Shown here piece by piece: positions 54,585 to 64,000 of a stretch of DNA of 64,000 bases. The translations under genes were made by a program, and so were the position numbers. The number at the start of each line of letters is the position of its first letter. The first letter of the stretch is position 1. Origin of the DNA: Caenorhabditis remanei (taxonomy: Eukaryota; Nematoda; Chromadorea; Rhabditida; Rhabditidae); assembly GCF_010183535.1 (NCBI RefSeq), contig NC_071330.1:12381717-12445716 (forward strand), written 5' to 3'. A model generated the notes under the pieces. It ran no database searches and was not told where the DNA came from. It was given only the letters and a program-made list of their open reading frames with translations.

Positions 54585-57518
54585 GTAGTAGTCCTTGCTG
54601 CAGATGCATCTGAATGTCTTCTTCTTCTCATCCACAACTTTACAATCTTTTGTTCCTCTCAGATAGCACATTCCACAATTGGCTACTGTCTGATTGGTGG
54701 TGTCTTCTAATCTCATATACTTTTTCTCCTCACAATCGATCAGACTGGGACTAGGGTAGAATCGTTGAGGTCACCCTGGTAGTCTCTTTGTCGATCGAGG
54801 TGCTTGAGGCGGTAGACTTCGGAGAAGAAGAAGGAGCTGAAGAAGACGATGATCGACCAGTGACGTCACTAGTGACTACGGAGGTACTTCCACTTGATGA
54901 GCTAGTTGTCGTTGAATATTTCGTTAAAACCGGTGCTGTCGTGGGGTTCTCTGATGAACGACTGCTAGAGGATGAAGAAGTGTTTTGCTTGGAAGTGTTA
55001 GTAGTAGAGGGAGTAACCTGCGATTCTCCGTTTTCATCTCCATCAATTGATTTCCTTGATGTAGAAGATAACGTGGTGAATGAAGAGGGGGAACGAGAGG
55101 AAGACGTCGTAGAACCAGATACAGATGATGTAGTCGGCGATGAAGTTGAGACTGAACTTCCTGGACGAGTAGCTGTTGAAGACGTCATGTCTGCAGATGA
55201 TGTAGTCGCTGCTGAAAATGGAACTTTAAACATACGTCAATCTAATTTCAATAAACGTACCAGAAGATTCTTGTTTCGGAGAGGACGTTGATTTCACTGT
55301 CGTAGGAGAGGTTCCGGTTGATTTGTTCCTGATAGCTGGTGTGCTACTCGTTGTCTTCCGTGTTGTTGTAGTTGTTTTTGTAGTTGTTTACGGACAAGTC
55401 ACAACCTGCACTCCGTCTATCGTGTACTCCACTCCCTCTTTCAGATTTTCAACCAATTGAGAAATGGTCAATGGTACCTTTTTAGTGGTTTTGATGACTC
55501 GAGAAGTAGTTGGGAGTGGGCTAGTCGTTGATGAAGATGGGCTGTTCGTGGAAGAGGTTGTGGCCGGTTCGGAAGTTGTTTCAGTTCTGGAAAACGTTAC
55601 AGTTGATTCCTTCTCAGAACTGTTTTCATTGGAGCTTTGTTCTTAATAACTCGCTTACGGCTCGATCGCACAAACGCAACACGGGTGCTCGTAGAATCTG
55701 AAAAATTAGAAATCTCAGCATCTGTCAGACTACTATTTTTTTCAATCGACTCTTACCTTCAAGAGTGCTGGTAGAAGTTTTCAATGTAGTGGTTTCTTTG
55801 GAAGTTTCAGTTCTCGGATAAGTACTTATCGTTGATGTCACTGGAGAGGAAGTTTCAGTGGATTTAGTTGTAGATGAAGACTGACTTTGTGTTGTGGATA
55901 CAGTCGTTGTTTCAATAGTTGTTCTTTTTGAAGATGGTTAAGATTGCTCTTCCTCGGAACTGTTTTCATTTGAGCCTCCTTTCGGTTTCAATGAAGAAGT
56001 AGTGGTTTTCGAATCTGAAAATAGTTTCATGGTAATTGACGAGAAGGTAAGATAAGATGCTTCAGAATCCCATTTGTGGGGAAACAAATCTAACGAATTG
56101 AACTGTTTTTTTTTCAGATTGATATCTGATGTTTGAATCTTTCGATATCCAAATAATCGTTGAACAACTAATGCAATTCACTGTTGTTAATATTCAATTA
56201 TTCATCATCAGAAAATTAGCATATCGAAATAAAAGCGGAGGAAACAACTATCCAACAACACTAAACCCACCGAAATGAAACTACTTTTATTTCTTGCTGT
56301 GATCTGCTCTGTTTTTATTCTCGGCCTGGCTACTAGCTGTCAAGATTCCTGTCCATGTCCAGACTTGTCTTCTCGTTTATTGCGTAAATTTGCTCACGAA
56401 ATGAGCCACGTGGTTCAGAGAAAGGACAGAGCACTACGACGGTACTTCTGCCCATTATGAGAACCACATGGTTCATTTCGCTTACAGCATTTGTTCGGTA
56501 GAAATAATTGAATTGGTTTCAGACAATCAAATCAAATATACTGTATATAGTGAAGGACCGGGATGTGTTCGCAATATTACTTGCCGCACTGGCTATTATA
56601 GCTTTATAACTACAAATTTTAATCGTACGGAGATCACAAACCCCGAAAACGCAGATTACGATGAAGTGGTAAGAATTTGATCCTACTTTTCAGAACACAT
56701 CTACATGTTGAAACATATTGAAATTTTTCCCAATTTCAAAACACTTCTGTAGAAAAAGCGAAGATTAGACAACGCCTTTTATAAATCTTTTCAGTATATT
56801 ATGTCTGTGCCATCTAGAGAAACTTCGTCATCAGTCATAGACCTTTTTACTTATTTTGGAATAGTCTGCGAGAATAATGAGTGGTATGTCACAAAGTACC
56901 CGAATGGCTGGTTCTATTACGCAAATGGAAATGAAGTGCTGGGAGGCTCGAGTGGAGAGGATGATGGAAAAAAGAGCGTGGCATTAGAATTTCAGTGGCA
57001 AGTTTGGTGCTGGAGATATTCGGAAAAACTAATATTTTTCAGCGGAGAGCCAATCTAAACAAAAATGGTTATTGTACTCTAACTAATAAATGTGAACATT
57101 TTCTAACTGTTTCTAATGATACAATCACAGTTTTTAAGTTTCGAAACATATTCACTGGGAGATAGAAGGAATATTTACTGTCAGAATTGAGTTGCAAGAA
57201 ATGTAATACTAGATTCAAAAATTTGAAATGTTACGCTTAGATTTAAAGATAGAAAACTCGTCAGTTGTGATATATTATGATCTTCCATAAGGGCTATCAA
57301 CTTCTGACATCACTTACCTCTAGTTGTCGTCGCCGAAATATTTGAGCTCATTTCCTCCGGCGAGGTTACAGTGTCATCCTTAGTATTCTGATCAGTTTCA
57401 GAGTGTCCTGAATCTGCAGGACTTCCTGGTAGTCCTCCAGGTCCTCCTGTTTCTACTTTGTTGTTTGCAGCTCTTTTACTGATCTTTCTGATCTCGTTGC
57501 CATCGCTTGGAAATTCAT
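54585..57518 (-). pseudogene. mucin-like and EGF 5' exons of the same gene, with several lesions
   Basis: Minus-strand exon-like blocks: 57518-57318 (open), about 56013-55760, about 55720-55670, about 55650-55261, 55211 to about 54751 (Ser/Thr-rich), and an EGF-half block ending at 54585. Donors and acceptors are present and phases mostly agree, and the blocks are rich in Thr/Ser as in mucin stalks. Yet in-frame stops occur at 55940-55938 (TAA), 55390-55388 (TAA) and 54527-54525 (TAG). The long Ser/Thr frame also ends at TAG 54753-54751, one base out of frame with the Cys-rich block that should follow. Two blocks share a SNENSSE word, so the exons arose partly by internal duplication. The true 5' end was not found. 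Either a decaying gene or accumulated sequence errors. Confidence 0.55.
56275..57058 (+). CDS. small secreted protein, possibly DUF281-like
   Basis: Three exons: 56275-56441, 56488-56668, 56795-57058, in phase. Residues 1-20 are a clear signal peptide (MKLLLFLAVICSVFILGLAT). The mature part is Cys-poor, with CPCPD near its start, a GCVRNITC pair and a FGIVCENNEWYVTKYPNGW stretch that resembles nematode DUF281-type extracellular proteins; family assignment is from memory. It is nested on the opposite strand within an intron of the mucin/EGF/7TM gene. The final exon contains a possible 40-base intron (about 57003-57042) that would replace the last residues and extend the frame. Confidence 0.6.
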
Positions 57519-58062
57519 CTGAAAGTTTGGAAGATACGTTTCACAACATGGATAGTAACAGTAGGTTAATAAGCAGCTAGCCACAGCATTATCTCAAAAT
57601 AGAACGAAAAGAAAATCAGAATAAAGAATGCTCAGGGATGGGTTGCTAAGCAAGTTACTGAGTAGCCAGTGACTGGTTTATGAGTGGATGGAAAACAGGG
57701 AACTGACGAATTAATGGGTGGGGGAAAATGCATTTCGGTTGATCTTTTGAAGATTGCACTCTGAGGATCCTAGTTACCGTTGCTATCGTCGTAGATTGAG
57801 AATTCTGGGCTTTTAGGTAGAGACCGCAACATTTTTTTCAAACTCATTTTTTCATAAAAATTTCCATCCTGACCTTTTCTTCAGGTAAATGGAAGTACAT
57901 TTCCAATTTTTTTTCCGAAAATATTCACACTCTCCGAAGTTACAGGACCTTTTAGTCAGCCATGGTTTCTACTGAATTCTCTTGGGAAATTCTTTCGTTT
58001 TCCTGACCACGCAAAAAATATTTTCTATTTTCACGTTCAATCCATCAAATTTTTGCAAAATT

Positions 58063-58137
58063 TGGGAAAGTTCGAACCAGAAACTATTCGATTAAAAACC
58101 CAGCGTGTTATCCACTGAACTAAACGAACACAAAATT
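58063..58137 (-). pseudogene. tRNA-like relic, Lys-like
   Basis: On the minus strand TAGTTCAGTGGATAACACGC matches a tRNA D-arm/A-box, TTTTTAA fits an anticodon loop with anticodon TTT, and GGTTCGAAC matches the T-loop/B-box at the correct distance. The acceptor and anticodon stems do not pair, so it is not a functional tRNA. Confidence 0.4.
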
Positions 58138-58189
58138 GACGCTGATAATAGGAAAATATATTTTTGACGTGATTTTTTAAAATTCAAAA

Positions 58190-58760
58190 GAGTTTTTTGA
58201 AGGATATTCAGCATATTTCGAGATAAAACATCAAATATCTAAAAATTCGACAGCACGAAATTTTTTGTTTCCAAGTGCATCTAGATCAAAATTTTGCGTA
58301 GAATCTGAATCCGTCAAGAAACGATGCGTGTTTGACCTCCTTTAACCTAAACTGTCGGGAAAACTAATTTTCTTTCTGAGTCTGTTGTCTTCCGACACAG
58401 AGGAAACTACATTTTACGAATCAATGAGCTTCAAAATTTGGGGCCCAGGTACCTGAAGAGATGTCCAAAAAGAATATGTCAGAAAATAGATATGTTATCA
58501 CAGAAAGTTTTTTGATGTGATGCCTCGCAGTTCAGATGGCTCCCAAAAAAAAATCGACAGCACGAAAATCGAATTTTCTTTCAAAACCTATTAGAGTATG
58601 TCCAGAACTATTAGAAACTGTCAAAAAATGATGCGTGTTCGACCTAGAACAAATTAAACGTGACATTTTTCAGAAAAAAGCAAAACGTTTTTTCACTTTT
58701 CTGAGAAAACTAAAAACTTGGGTGAAAGGAAAGTGTGTTCATTGAATTCTACGTACTCGA
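58190..58760. repeat. diverged direct duplication, about 303-bp period
   Basis: TCGACAGCACGAAA occurs at about 58247 and 58551, and GATGCGTGTTTGACCT / GATGCGTGTTCGACCT at about 58323 and 58629, keeping a constant offset of 303-306 bases. Confidence 0.5.
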
Positions 58761-58841
58761 TTACATAGGGGTAAAAAGTTTACAATCTGTTTTAGCATAC
58801 TGAGCTCTCAGGGCAGACCCTCAAGCATTTCGATAGCCTCC

Positions 58842-59149
58842 TGTGAAAGGCCATTCGACCTCTTCTGGTCGTTGGTCCCTTTCTTATTCTATCGCTAGTC
58901 TCCGTCACTCTTGCGGCTCTTCCGTCTTGCGGGTGGTCACATGAGTGAGAGGGACGAGGGAGGAAAAGGCACGCGGAGCCACACCCACGAGTATTCTATT
59001 CTTATTCCTCAGTAAGACTTAACATCTGGCCGGAGAGAGGTCGGTCCATCTGGACCTCTCTCCGCTTACTCAATAAACATGGATCGATCCTTAATCATGT
59101 TTTCTATATCTTATGGGAAAGATACGGGCAAAATAGCTAACCTATAACA
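58842..59149 (+). mobile_element. probable solo LTR, 308 bp
   Basis: It begins TGTGAAAGG and ends TATAACA (TG...CA), is flanked by the direct repeat CTCC (58838-58841, 59150-59153) and carries AATAAA at about 59071 near the 3' end. GC content and texture differ sharply from the surroundings. No gag or pol sequence lies next to it. The superfamily is undetermined; a BEL/Pao origin is a guess. Confidence 0.5.
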
Positions 59150-59548
59150 CTCCCCATGACGCCCCAAGAGAAGAAAATGAAAAACTCCGCCCACGTTCAT
59201 TGCGGACCCTACTTTTAGGTTTTGACTTTCGACTAAAACAAGCCGAGCTGCAAGCCGAGCTGCAAGCTCTTTTGTCAGTAAATCTAACCACTTTTCAGAA
59301 ATTTTTGATCCGCAAGGGTACATTGACCCGTCTGATATCCCCAATTGCGATTGCTCAAAAATTCGAAAATTGGCGCCAATCCCCTACCGCACCATAATGG
59401 TCATACTTGCCAGTGAGCGAGCTGAAAAACCGGCATAGAGTTCATTATTTCCAATTCAAATTTCCAAAATTTGTTTAGAATTCTCTATTAACTATTTTGA
59501 CCCTAATTTTCTTCCCTTTTCAGCAATAAGAAGCAGCTACTGTAAAAA

Positions 59549-59847
59549 CTGTATTATAACGGCATGCGGCATGCCCTCATTTTTTTCAATTACCTCCTAG
59601 AGAAATTCTGTGGTTTCGGAAACTCATTAAAATTAAACGGGAAAAAACTGTGTTGTAAATTTTACTGTTGCTTTACGAAGTTACTAATCACCCTGCTTCT
59701 AATCAGAACCCAGAAAAAACACCGGGATAACCATATTCATGAATTCTGAGTATAGATGGGATGCCGTTATAATACAGGTGCCCTTCTATTACAGGTACCG
59801 TTATAATACAGGTGCCGTTATAATACAGGTACCGTTATAATACAGTA
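59549..59847. mobile_element. MITE with 17-bp tandem repeats at one end
   Basis: The left end CTGTATTATAACGGCATGC pairs with GCCGTTATAATACAG at the right. The right end is expanded into five tandem 17-bp units (59763-59847) of consensus ACCGTTATAATACAGGT, the second of which has diverged. Confidence 0.6.
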
Positions 59848-60741
59848 TTTACGTCATGCAACATCACGAGTTCCGCTGCCAGAGGCTTCTCAACTCCAGA
59901 AGAAGCGTCCCATTTCACAAATTAGCTGTCTAACTTCTTGACCTTTCGCCCACCACCTGCTAAACTCTATTATATGATTGATATCCGGCGTAAATCGACA
60001 CCTCCCTCCCATCTCATGCATCTTTAACAGGGTCTCGGAGAGAACTCCCTCCGACTACGTGCCTCCTTCTCTATGTCATTTCATTTGGCGCGATATTTAG
60101 GCCATTCGAATCGGGCTTTCTTTTCATCAACTATTGTAATAATTTATCTTCTTCTAAGAGTGTAAAAATGTTTTATAAAATGAAATCAATTCATGAGAAG
60201 TTGTGAATAAGAAAGGATCGTAAAAAAGTAGAGCTGGGATAAATTTTAGGAGTGGGAATACACTAATTGATCTCTTCCCAACGCGCTCATAAACTTCTGT
60301 GTTTCATATAATCAGTTTCTTCTCTTCTCATCATTAGCCTTTTCAATTTTTCCGCGTTCTTCCCTGATCTTTCTCTCATCTTTTTCTTCTGGCTTTTCTT
60401 CAGTATTTTTTGAGTTTTGATTTTTTTTTCCTCTATTAGCACACTTCAAATCGTGCAACTGTGCTCCACCCAAATCTCTTCTTCTAAAAAAAAACTCATC
60501 CTCCTTCAAAACCAGACGGTCCATATAATCTATGTCTTTATGAGAGACGCAGATGAGCAAGTCTAGATGGACTGAGCAATGTTTCGTGTTGGATGACCTT
60601 TCTCTGTTACACATGTCCTTCTTTAACGTCATGTGATAAATTTCCCTTTTTCTCTTTATTGATCCACCTTCTCTTGTAACTGGCATATCCCCTGAATACT
60701 ATAATCAAACATCCAAGTTCTTTTTCCAGAATCTTGCAGTG

Positions 60742-63700
60742 ATGAATCGGAAGAAGACTAACAAGAATAAGAGTGTCCCTTCCCCATCTCCACTTTTCTA
60801 CGTACCTCGTCCAGATGGAAAAGTTCCCTATTTCATCGATCCGCGTGATCCAAAAGCCAGAGAAGCTGCAGCTAAGCTCATTGCTGATCAAGCAATCGAA
60901 GAATCAGATGCTCGTCGTGCTGCCGGAGGACCAGTGTTCAACCCAGACATGCCTGATGAAATGAGAAGGACATTGGAGAGACTTGCACAGTCATCTAATA
61001 TCATTGTTCCTGGATTCTCCAAAGTCAAAGGACCTGAGGAAGAGTTCGAGAAGATGCAGGAGGCGTTGAGGAAGAAGGATGAGGAGAAGAAGGAAAATGG
61101 AGATGTGAGTTATAGCTGATATTGGAATATCTCCCCTTGCGAATACAATACCGGTCAAATGGTTTTAAACTTTGGCCATTTTCAGTTGAAAATGCCCAAC
61201 TTTGAGAGTGTGTCATAGTAATACTGATTGTTCCATCAAGTGGATTTTTAATGAATTATACAGATCAAAAGTTCAACTTCATTTTTGTAGTTAACAACTT
61301 TTTTGCACGGATACTCCCTGGAGAGTTATGGTCATTTTAAGATAACAAAACCATTTTGCACTGAAATTGGTCGATGTGAAGGAGAAATTACTATGTGGAC
61401 ATATAACTTGCTAGGGAGTGTCCGTACAAAAAAGTTGTCAACTACAAAAATGATGCTCTACTTTTGTTCTGTATGGTTTATACATTATATACTTTGTGGG
61501 ACAATCAGTGATACCGTAAGACCCTCTCAAAGTTGATCATTTTCTACTGAAAACGGCCAAATTGTACATATATCTTACTGCACGGTACTGTAGCTGATTT
61601 TGAAATATCTTCCCTTACTAATAAATTACTTTATCAGGGATCACCTCCCAAGTTCAAAAACTCGAAGCTTCAACAATGCCCTCCAACCGATAAAATCGGA
61701 GAACATTATAATGTGAGTTAGGACAAACAGACACACAGACAGATTACTCTTTTCAGAATGGTGTTTTCTATGGAAACTACAAGGATATCGGTGATTTGGT
61801 CCCAAATTTTGCAATGTTTCCGGATGATTTCGAAGGAAGAGCAGTCTCGAAGTTTTACATTCTCAACGATTTGGATCGTAGCAGAGAGCCTCCGACGGAA
61901 GCTTTTCTGTGTCTGACTAACATTTTGGTGAGATTTTAACACATTCTATATATAAGAATATCGTGTTTCAGAGACACTTTCCCGACAAGAAATTGTATCT
62001 TCGAACTCTTTCCCCAATTTGCAACGGAATCATTGATAAGCGAGTGGTTGCGGAGGAGGTTCTGGAAATGCTTCCGCTGGTTCTGCGACAACAAAAAAGT
62101 CGGATTTCTTATTCTGATCGTGAGTGATTTTCGTTGTAGATTACTGTTGCAAGACCCGGGAGAGATCAACTTTGAAAATAGAAGTGCATCTTCAGAGTGT
62201 GCATGTATAGTACCGGTCAAATGGTTATAAACCGTTTTCAGTTGAAAACGATCAACTTCGTGAGCATCCCTAATGGTATCGCATTATTGATGGTTTATGG
62301 AGTGTACAGATCACACGTAAAGCTCTATTTTTGTAGTTGACAACTTTTTGCTTGCTCCGCCCACTTTTGAGATATGTGCCTTAAAAAATTGTTAGTCCAT
62401 TATGCAAGAAAACGCGCTGTTTCTCACTGCCGGTTTCAAAGGCGCATATCTCAAAAGTGGGCCGAACTAACAAAAAATTGTCAACTACAAAAATAGAGCT
62501 CAAAGTTGGTAATTTTCAATTGAAAACGGCCAAATTGTAGATCTTACTGCACGGTACTGTATGTGAGATGAATATTATAAACATTCTGATTTTTCCAGCA
62601 CGCCTCTTTCTACTCCATCAAATGCATCAACCAAAACCGTACAGAAAATATCACATCTACAGTACCATGGGTATGGAGGAGCTGCAATTAATTCTGGAGG
62701 AATTCGACGTGAACAAGAATCTGATTACGGTAAGATCTACACAGTCATACTTTCCAACGGGATAATATTTCAGCTCATCGATGATAAATCTTTTGAACAG
62801 GGACAACGAAGAATGCATGAGGATGGAGAGACTGAAATTCCATTCGTGAATTATTCGGGCGAGAAGTCGATGCTCATCTCTCAAGCAATTCGACACGTAT
62901 TCCACTCGCTGGTTTATGGAGTTCACTGGGAGAAGGATCAATGTGTGAAACATGAGAATTGTTTGGAACAATTCAGAAAGATGGTTCTGTTCGTTATGAG
63001 GGAATATGCAGAGTTTGATGAGGTTAGTATGGTTAAAATGATATGGACTCTGTTTTCACTTGAACATTTCGAACTTTGAGAGCGTGGTAATTCTGATTTT
63101 CCCAACAAGTGGATTTTCTTTTAATCAAACAGATCAAGTGTAGAGCTTCAATTTTGTAGTTTACACCTTTTTAGTACGGACACTCCCTAGCAAGTTACGT
63201 ATCGACAAAGTAATTCTTCTCTCAAATTGACCTTCACGATTTTTAAGCTGTCGTTTTACAACGACCATAACTCTCTAAGGAGTGTCAGTACAAAAAAGTT
63301 GTCAACTACAAAAATGAAGCTCTGCCTTTTTTTCTGTATGATTTTATACATAATTTACTTTGTGGGACAATCAGTGATACCGAGAAATACTCTCAAAGTT
63401 GGTCATTTACAACTGAAAAAGACCAACCTGTATATTTTACTACACGGTACTGTAGCAAAATAATCAGTACCATAATTTCAGAATTACCTTATTGCAAAGG
63501 ACATCGTCGACGGACACATCCAGAAACTGAAATCTCATTGTGCATTTGTTCTCCAGAAGAACTTACCTGAAAGACAACTTCTTGTCCATCTGAAAGAGAC
63601 TGATCGGTGTCAATTTCTGGCTTCCAAACTGTTTCTCAAGATATTCTCATCTTTCGGACTTCCTGGAACAATTCCATTAGACGAACCTACACAAAGCTAC

Positions 63701-63857
63701 AAAGTCCGATTTCTAATGTCTCTGGGATTCATGAAAATCTTCTTCAAATCTTTCAAAGAAGAGAAGATTCAATCGATTCTGATCAATGCGATGATGCAAT
63801 GTTTCAATGTTTCAAAGTGGCAATGTTTGAATGGGAAGAGATGAATGAGTATATGGT
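60742..63857 (+). CDS. gene L: relative of the gene A middle module, partial at right edge
   Basis: Exons 60742-61104, 61638-61712, 61757-61927, 61972-62119, 62599-62729, 62774-63022 and 63482 to about 63857. The N-terminal 120 residues are charged, with a FYVPRPDGKVPYFIDPRDPK stretch. From about residue 170 the protein aligns with gene A residues 590-900, for example KLYLRTLSPI with KMYIRTVPIA, IYSTMGMEELQLILEEF with the corresponding LIGLDEFKSILKEL, and the GVHWEKDQCVKHENCLEQF Cys pattern. In exon 7 an 8-bp tandem repeat (AATGTTTC twice, 63798-63813) throws the frame into TGA at 63842-63844. Leaving out one copy keeps the frame open to the GTATGT donor at 63858. No function is known; whether the gene also has the zinc finger lies beyond the window. 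Confidence 0.7.
61148..61592. mobile_element. MITE in intron 1 of gene L
   Basis: It starts ATACCGGTCAAATGGTTTTA and ends TACTGCACGGTACTGTA. Internal TTTTTGTAGTTAACAACTTT pairs with AAAGTTGTCAACTACAAAAA. Related to 62206-62565, 63065-63463 and more distantly to 24091-24525. Confidence 0.6.
62206..62565. mobile_element. MITE in intron 4 of gene L
   Basis: It starts TAGTACCGGTCAAATGGTTA and ends CTTACTGCACGGTACTGTA. The core is a separate palindrome with AAAGGCGCATATCTCAAAAG and CTTTTGAGATATGTGCCTT. Confidence 0.6.
63065..63463. mobile_element. MITE in intron 6 of gene L, left end eroded
   Basis: It ends TACTACACGGTACTGTA. AAAAAAGTTGTCAACTACAA in the right arm pairs with a degraded TTGTAGTTTACACCTTTTT in the left. 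Confidence 0.55.
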
Positions 63858-63884
63858 ATGTTCATTTTGCAACTGGCGATCAGG

Positions 63885-64000
63885 GCTGCGCGAAAAATAT
63901 TCAGACAGTTTTCGAAAAATCGCTCTAAAAATTTTGGAAATTTCTGCTGAAATTTTCATAGTGATTTTTCTATTTTTCCTGGACTTTTTTCTATTTTTGT
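63885..64000. repeat. start of a third copy of the AT-rich CAGGGCTG repeat
   Basis: CAGGGCTGCGCGAAAAATAT followed by GACAGTTTTCGAAAAA, GGAAATTTCTGCTGAAATTT and TTTTTCTATTTTTCC recapitulates blocks of 38290-38575 and the CAGGG end of 37320-37640. It runs off the window. Confidence 0.45.

Larger units (their letters stand above)
57519..60741. other. 3.2-kb region without a recognised gene
   Basis: The start of the mucin-like gene may lie in 57519-57830, but I cannot identify its first exon. The rest holds a tRNA-like relic (58063-58137), a diverged 303-bp duplication (58190-58760), a probable solo LTR (58842-59149) and a tandem-repeat-ended element (59549-59847). 59850-60741 shows nothing beyond AT-rich promoter-like sequence ahead of gene L. 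Confidence 0.5.

Noticed and set aside
54788..55291. 167-codon plus-strand frame rich in Val, Asp and Glu
   Set aside because: Antisense of the Thr/Ser-rich mucin exon; no start context or splice sites.

Overview
This window looks like a chromosome arm or accessory stretch of a nematode genome, most likely a Caenorhabditis species. The DNA is AT-rich. Introns are mostly short, with GTAAGT/GTGAGT donors and TTTTCAG acceptors. Several start codons follow directly on a TTTCAG-type trans-splice acceptor. The gene families are typical of worms: FBA_2-type F-box, a possible DUF281 secreted protein, and a coiled-coil/zinc-finger family. A delta-COP gene (copd-1) next to a glycerate kinase on the opposite strand recalls the C. 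elegans C13B9 neighbourhood; that comparison is from memory and was not searched. Exon models below were built by hand; in each, splice phases and total length close on a multiple of three.

Layout. 0-0.3 kb: start of a small minus-strand RING gene. 0.3-4.4 kb: transposon debris (hAT, mariner and PIF/Harbinger-type MITEs). 4.5-9.8 kb: a 22-exon, about 1433-aa protein ending in a coiled coil and a C4HC3 zinc finger (gene A). 10.8-12.9 kb: copd-1. 13.9-18.2 kb: a 14-exon paralog of gene A (gene B). 18.3-22.4 kb, minus: glycerate kinase, with an F-box gene nested on the opposite strand in its large intron. 24.4-29.1 kb, minus: a decayed glycerate-kinase paralog fused to two GATA-like zinc fingers. 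31.2-38.8 kb, minus: the cap-2 mRNA methyltransferase CMTR2. 39-44.6 kb: nested inverted-repeat transposons. 44.7-49.2 kb: a 985-aa LINE-derived protein with intact endonuclease residues and a degenerate reverse transcriptase. 49.8-52.3 kb: a secreted serine carboxypeptidase. 52.5-57.5 kb, minus: an EGF/seven-TM gene whose mucin-like 5' exons carry stops, with a small secreted-protein gene nested inside. 57.5-60.7 kb: repeats, including a probable solo LTR. 60.7-64 kb: a third relative of gene A (gene L), which runs off the window.

Housekeeping functions (COPI coat, glycerate metabolism, cap methylation) are interleaved with young or decaying lineage-specific genes. Inverted-repeat elements fill introns and in places supply stop codons. 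The two strongest candidates for undescribed biology are the glycerate-kinase/GATA-finger fusion and the domesticated-looking endonuclease/dead-RT gene.
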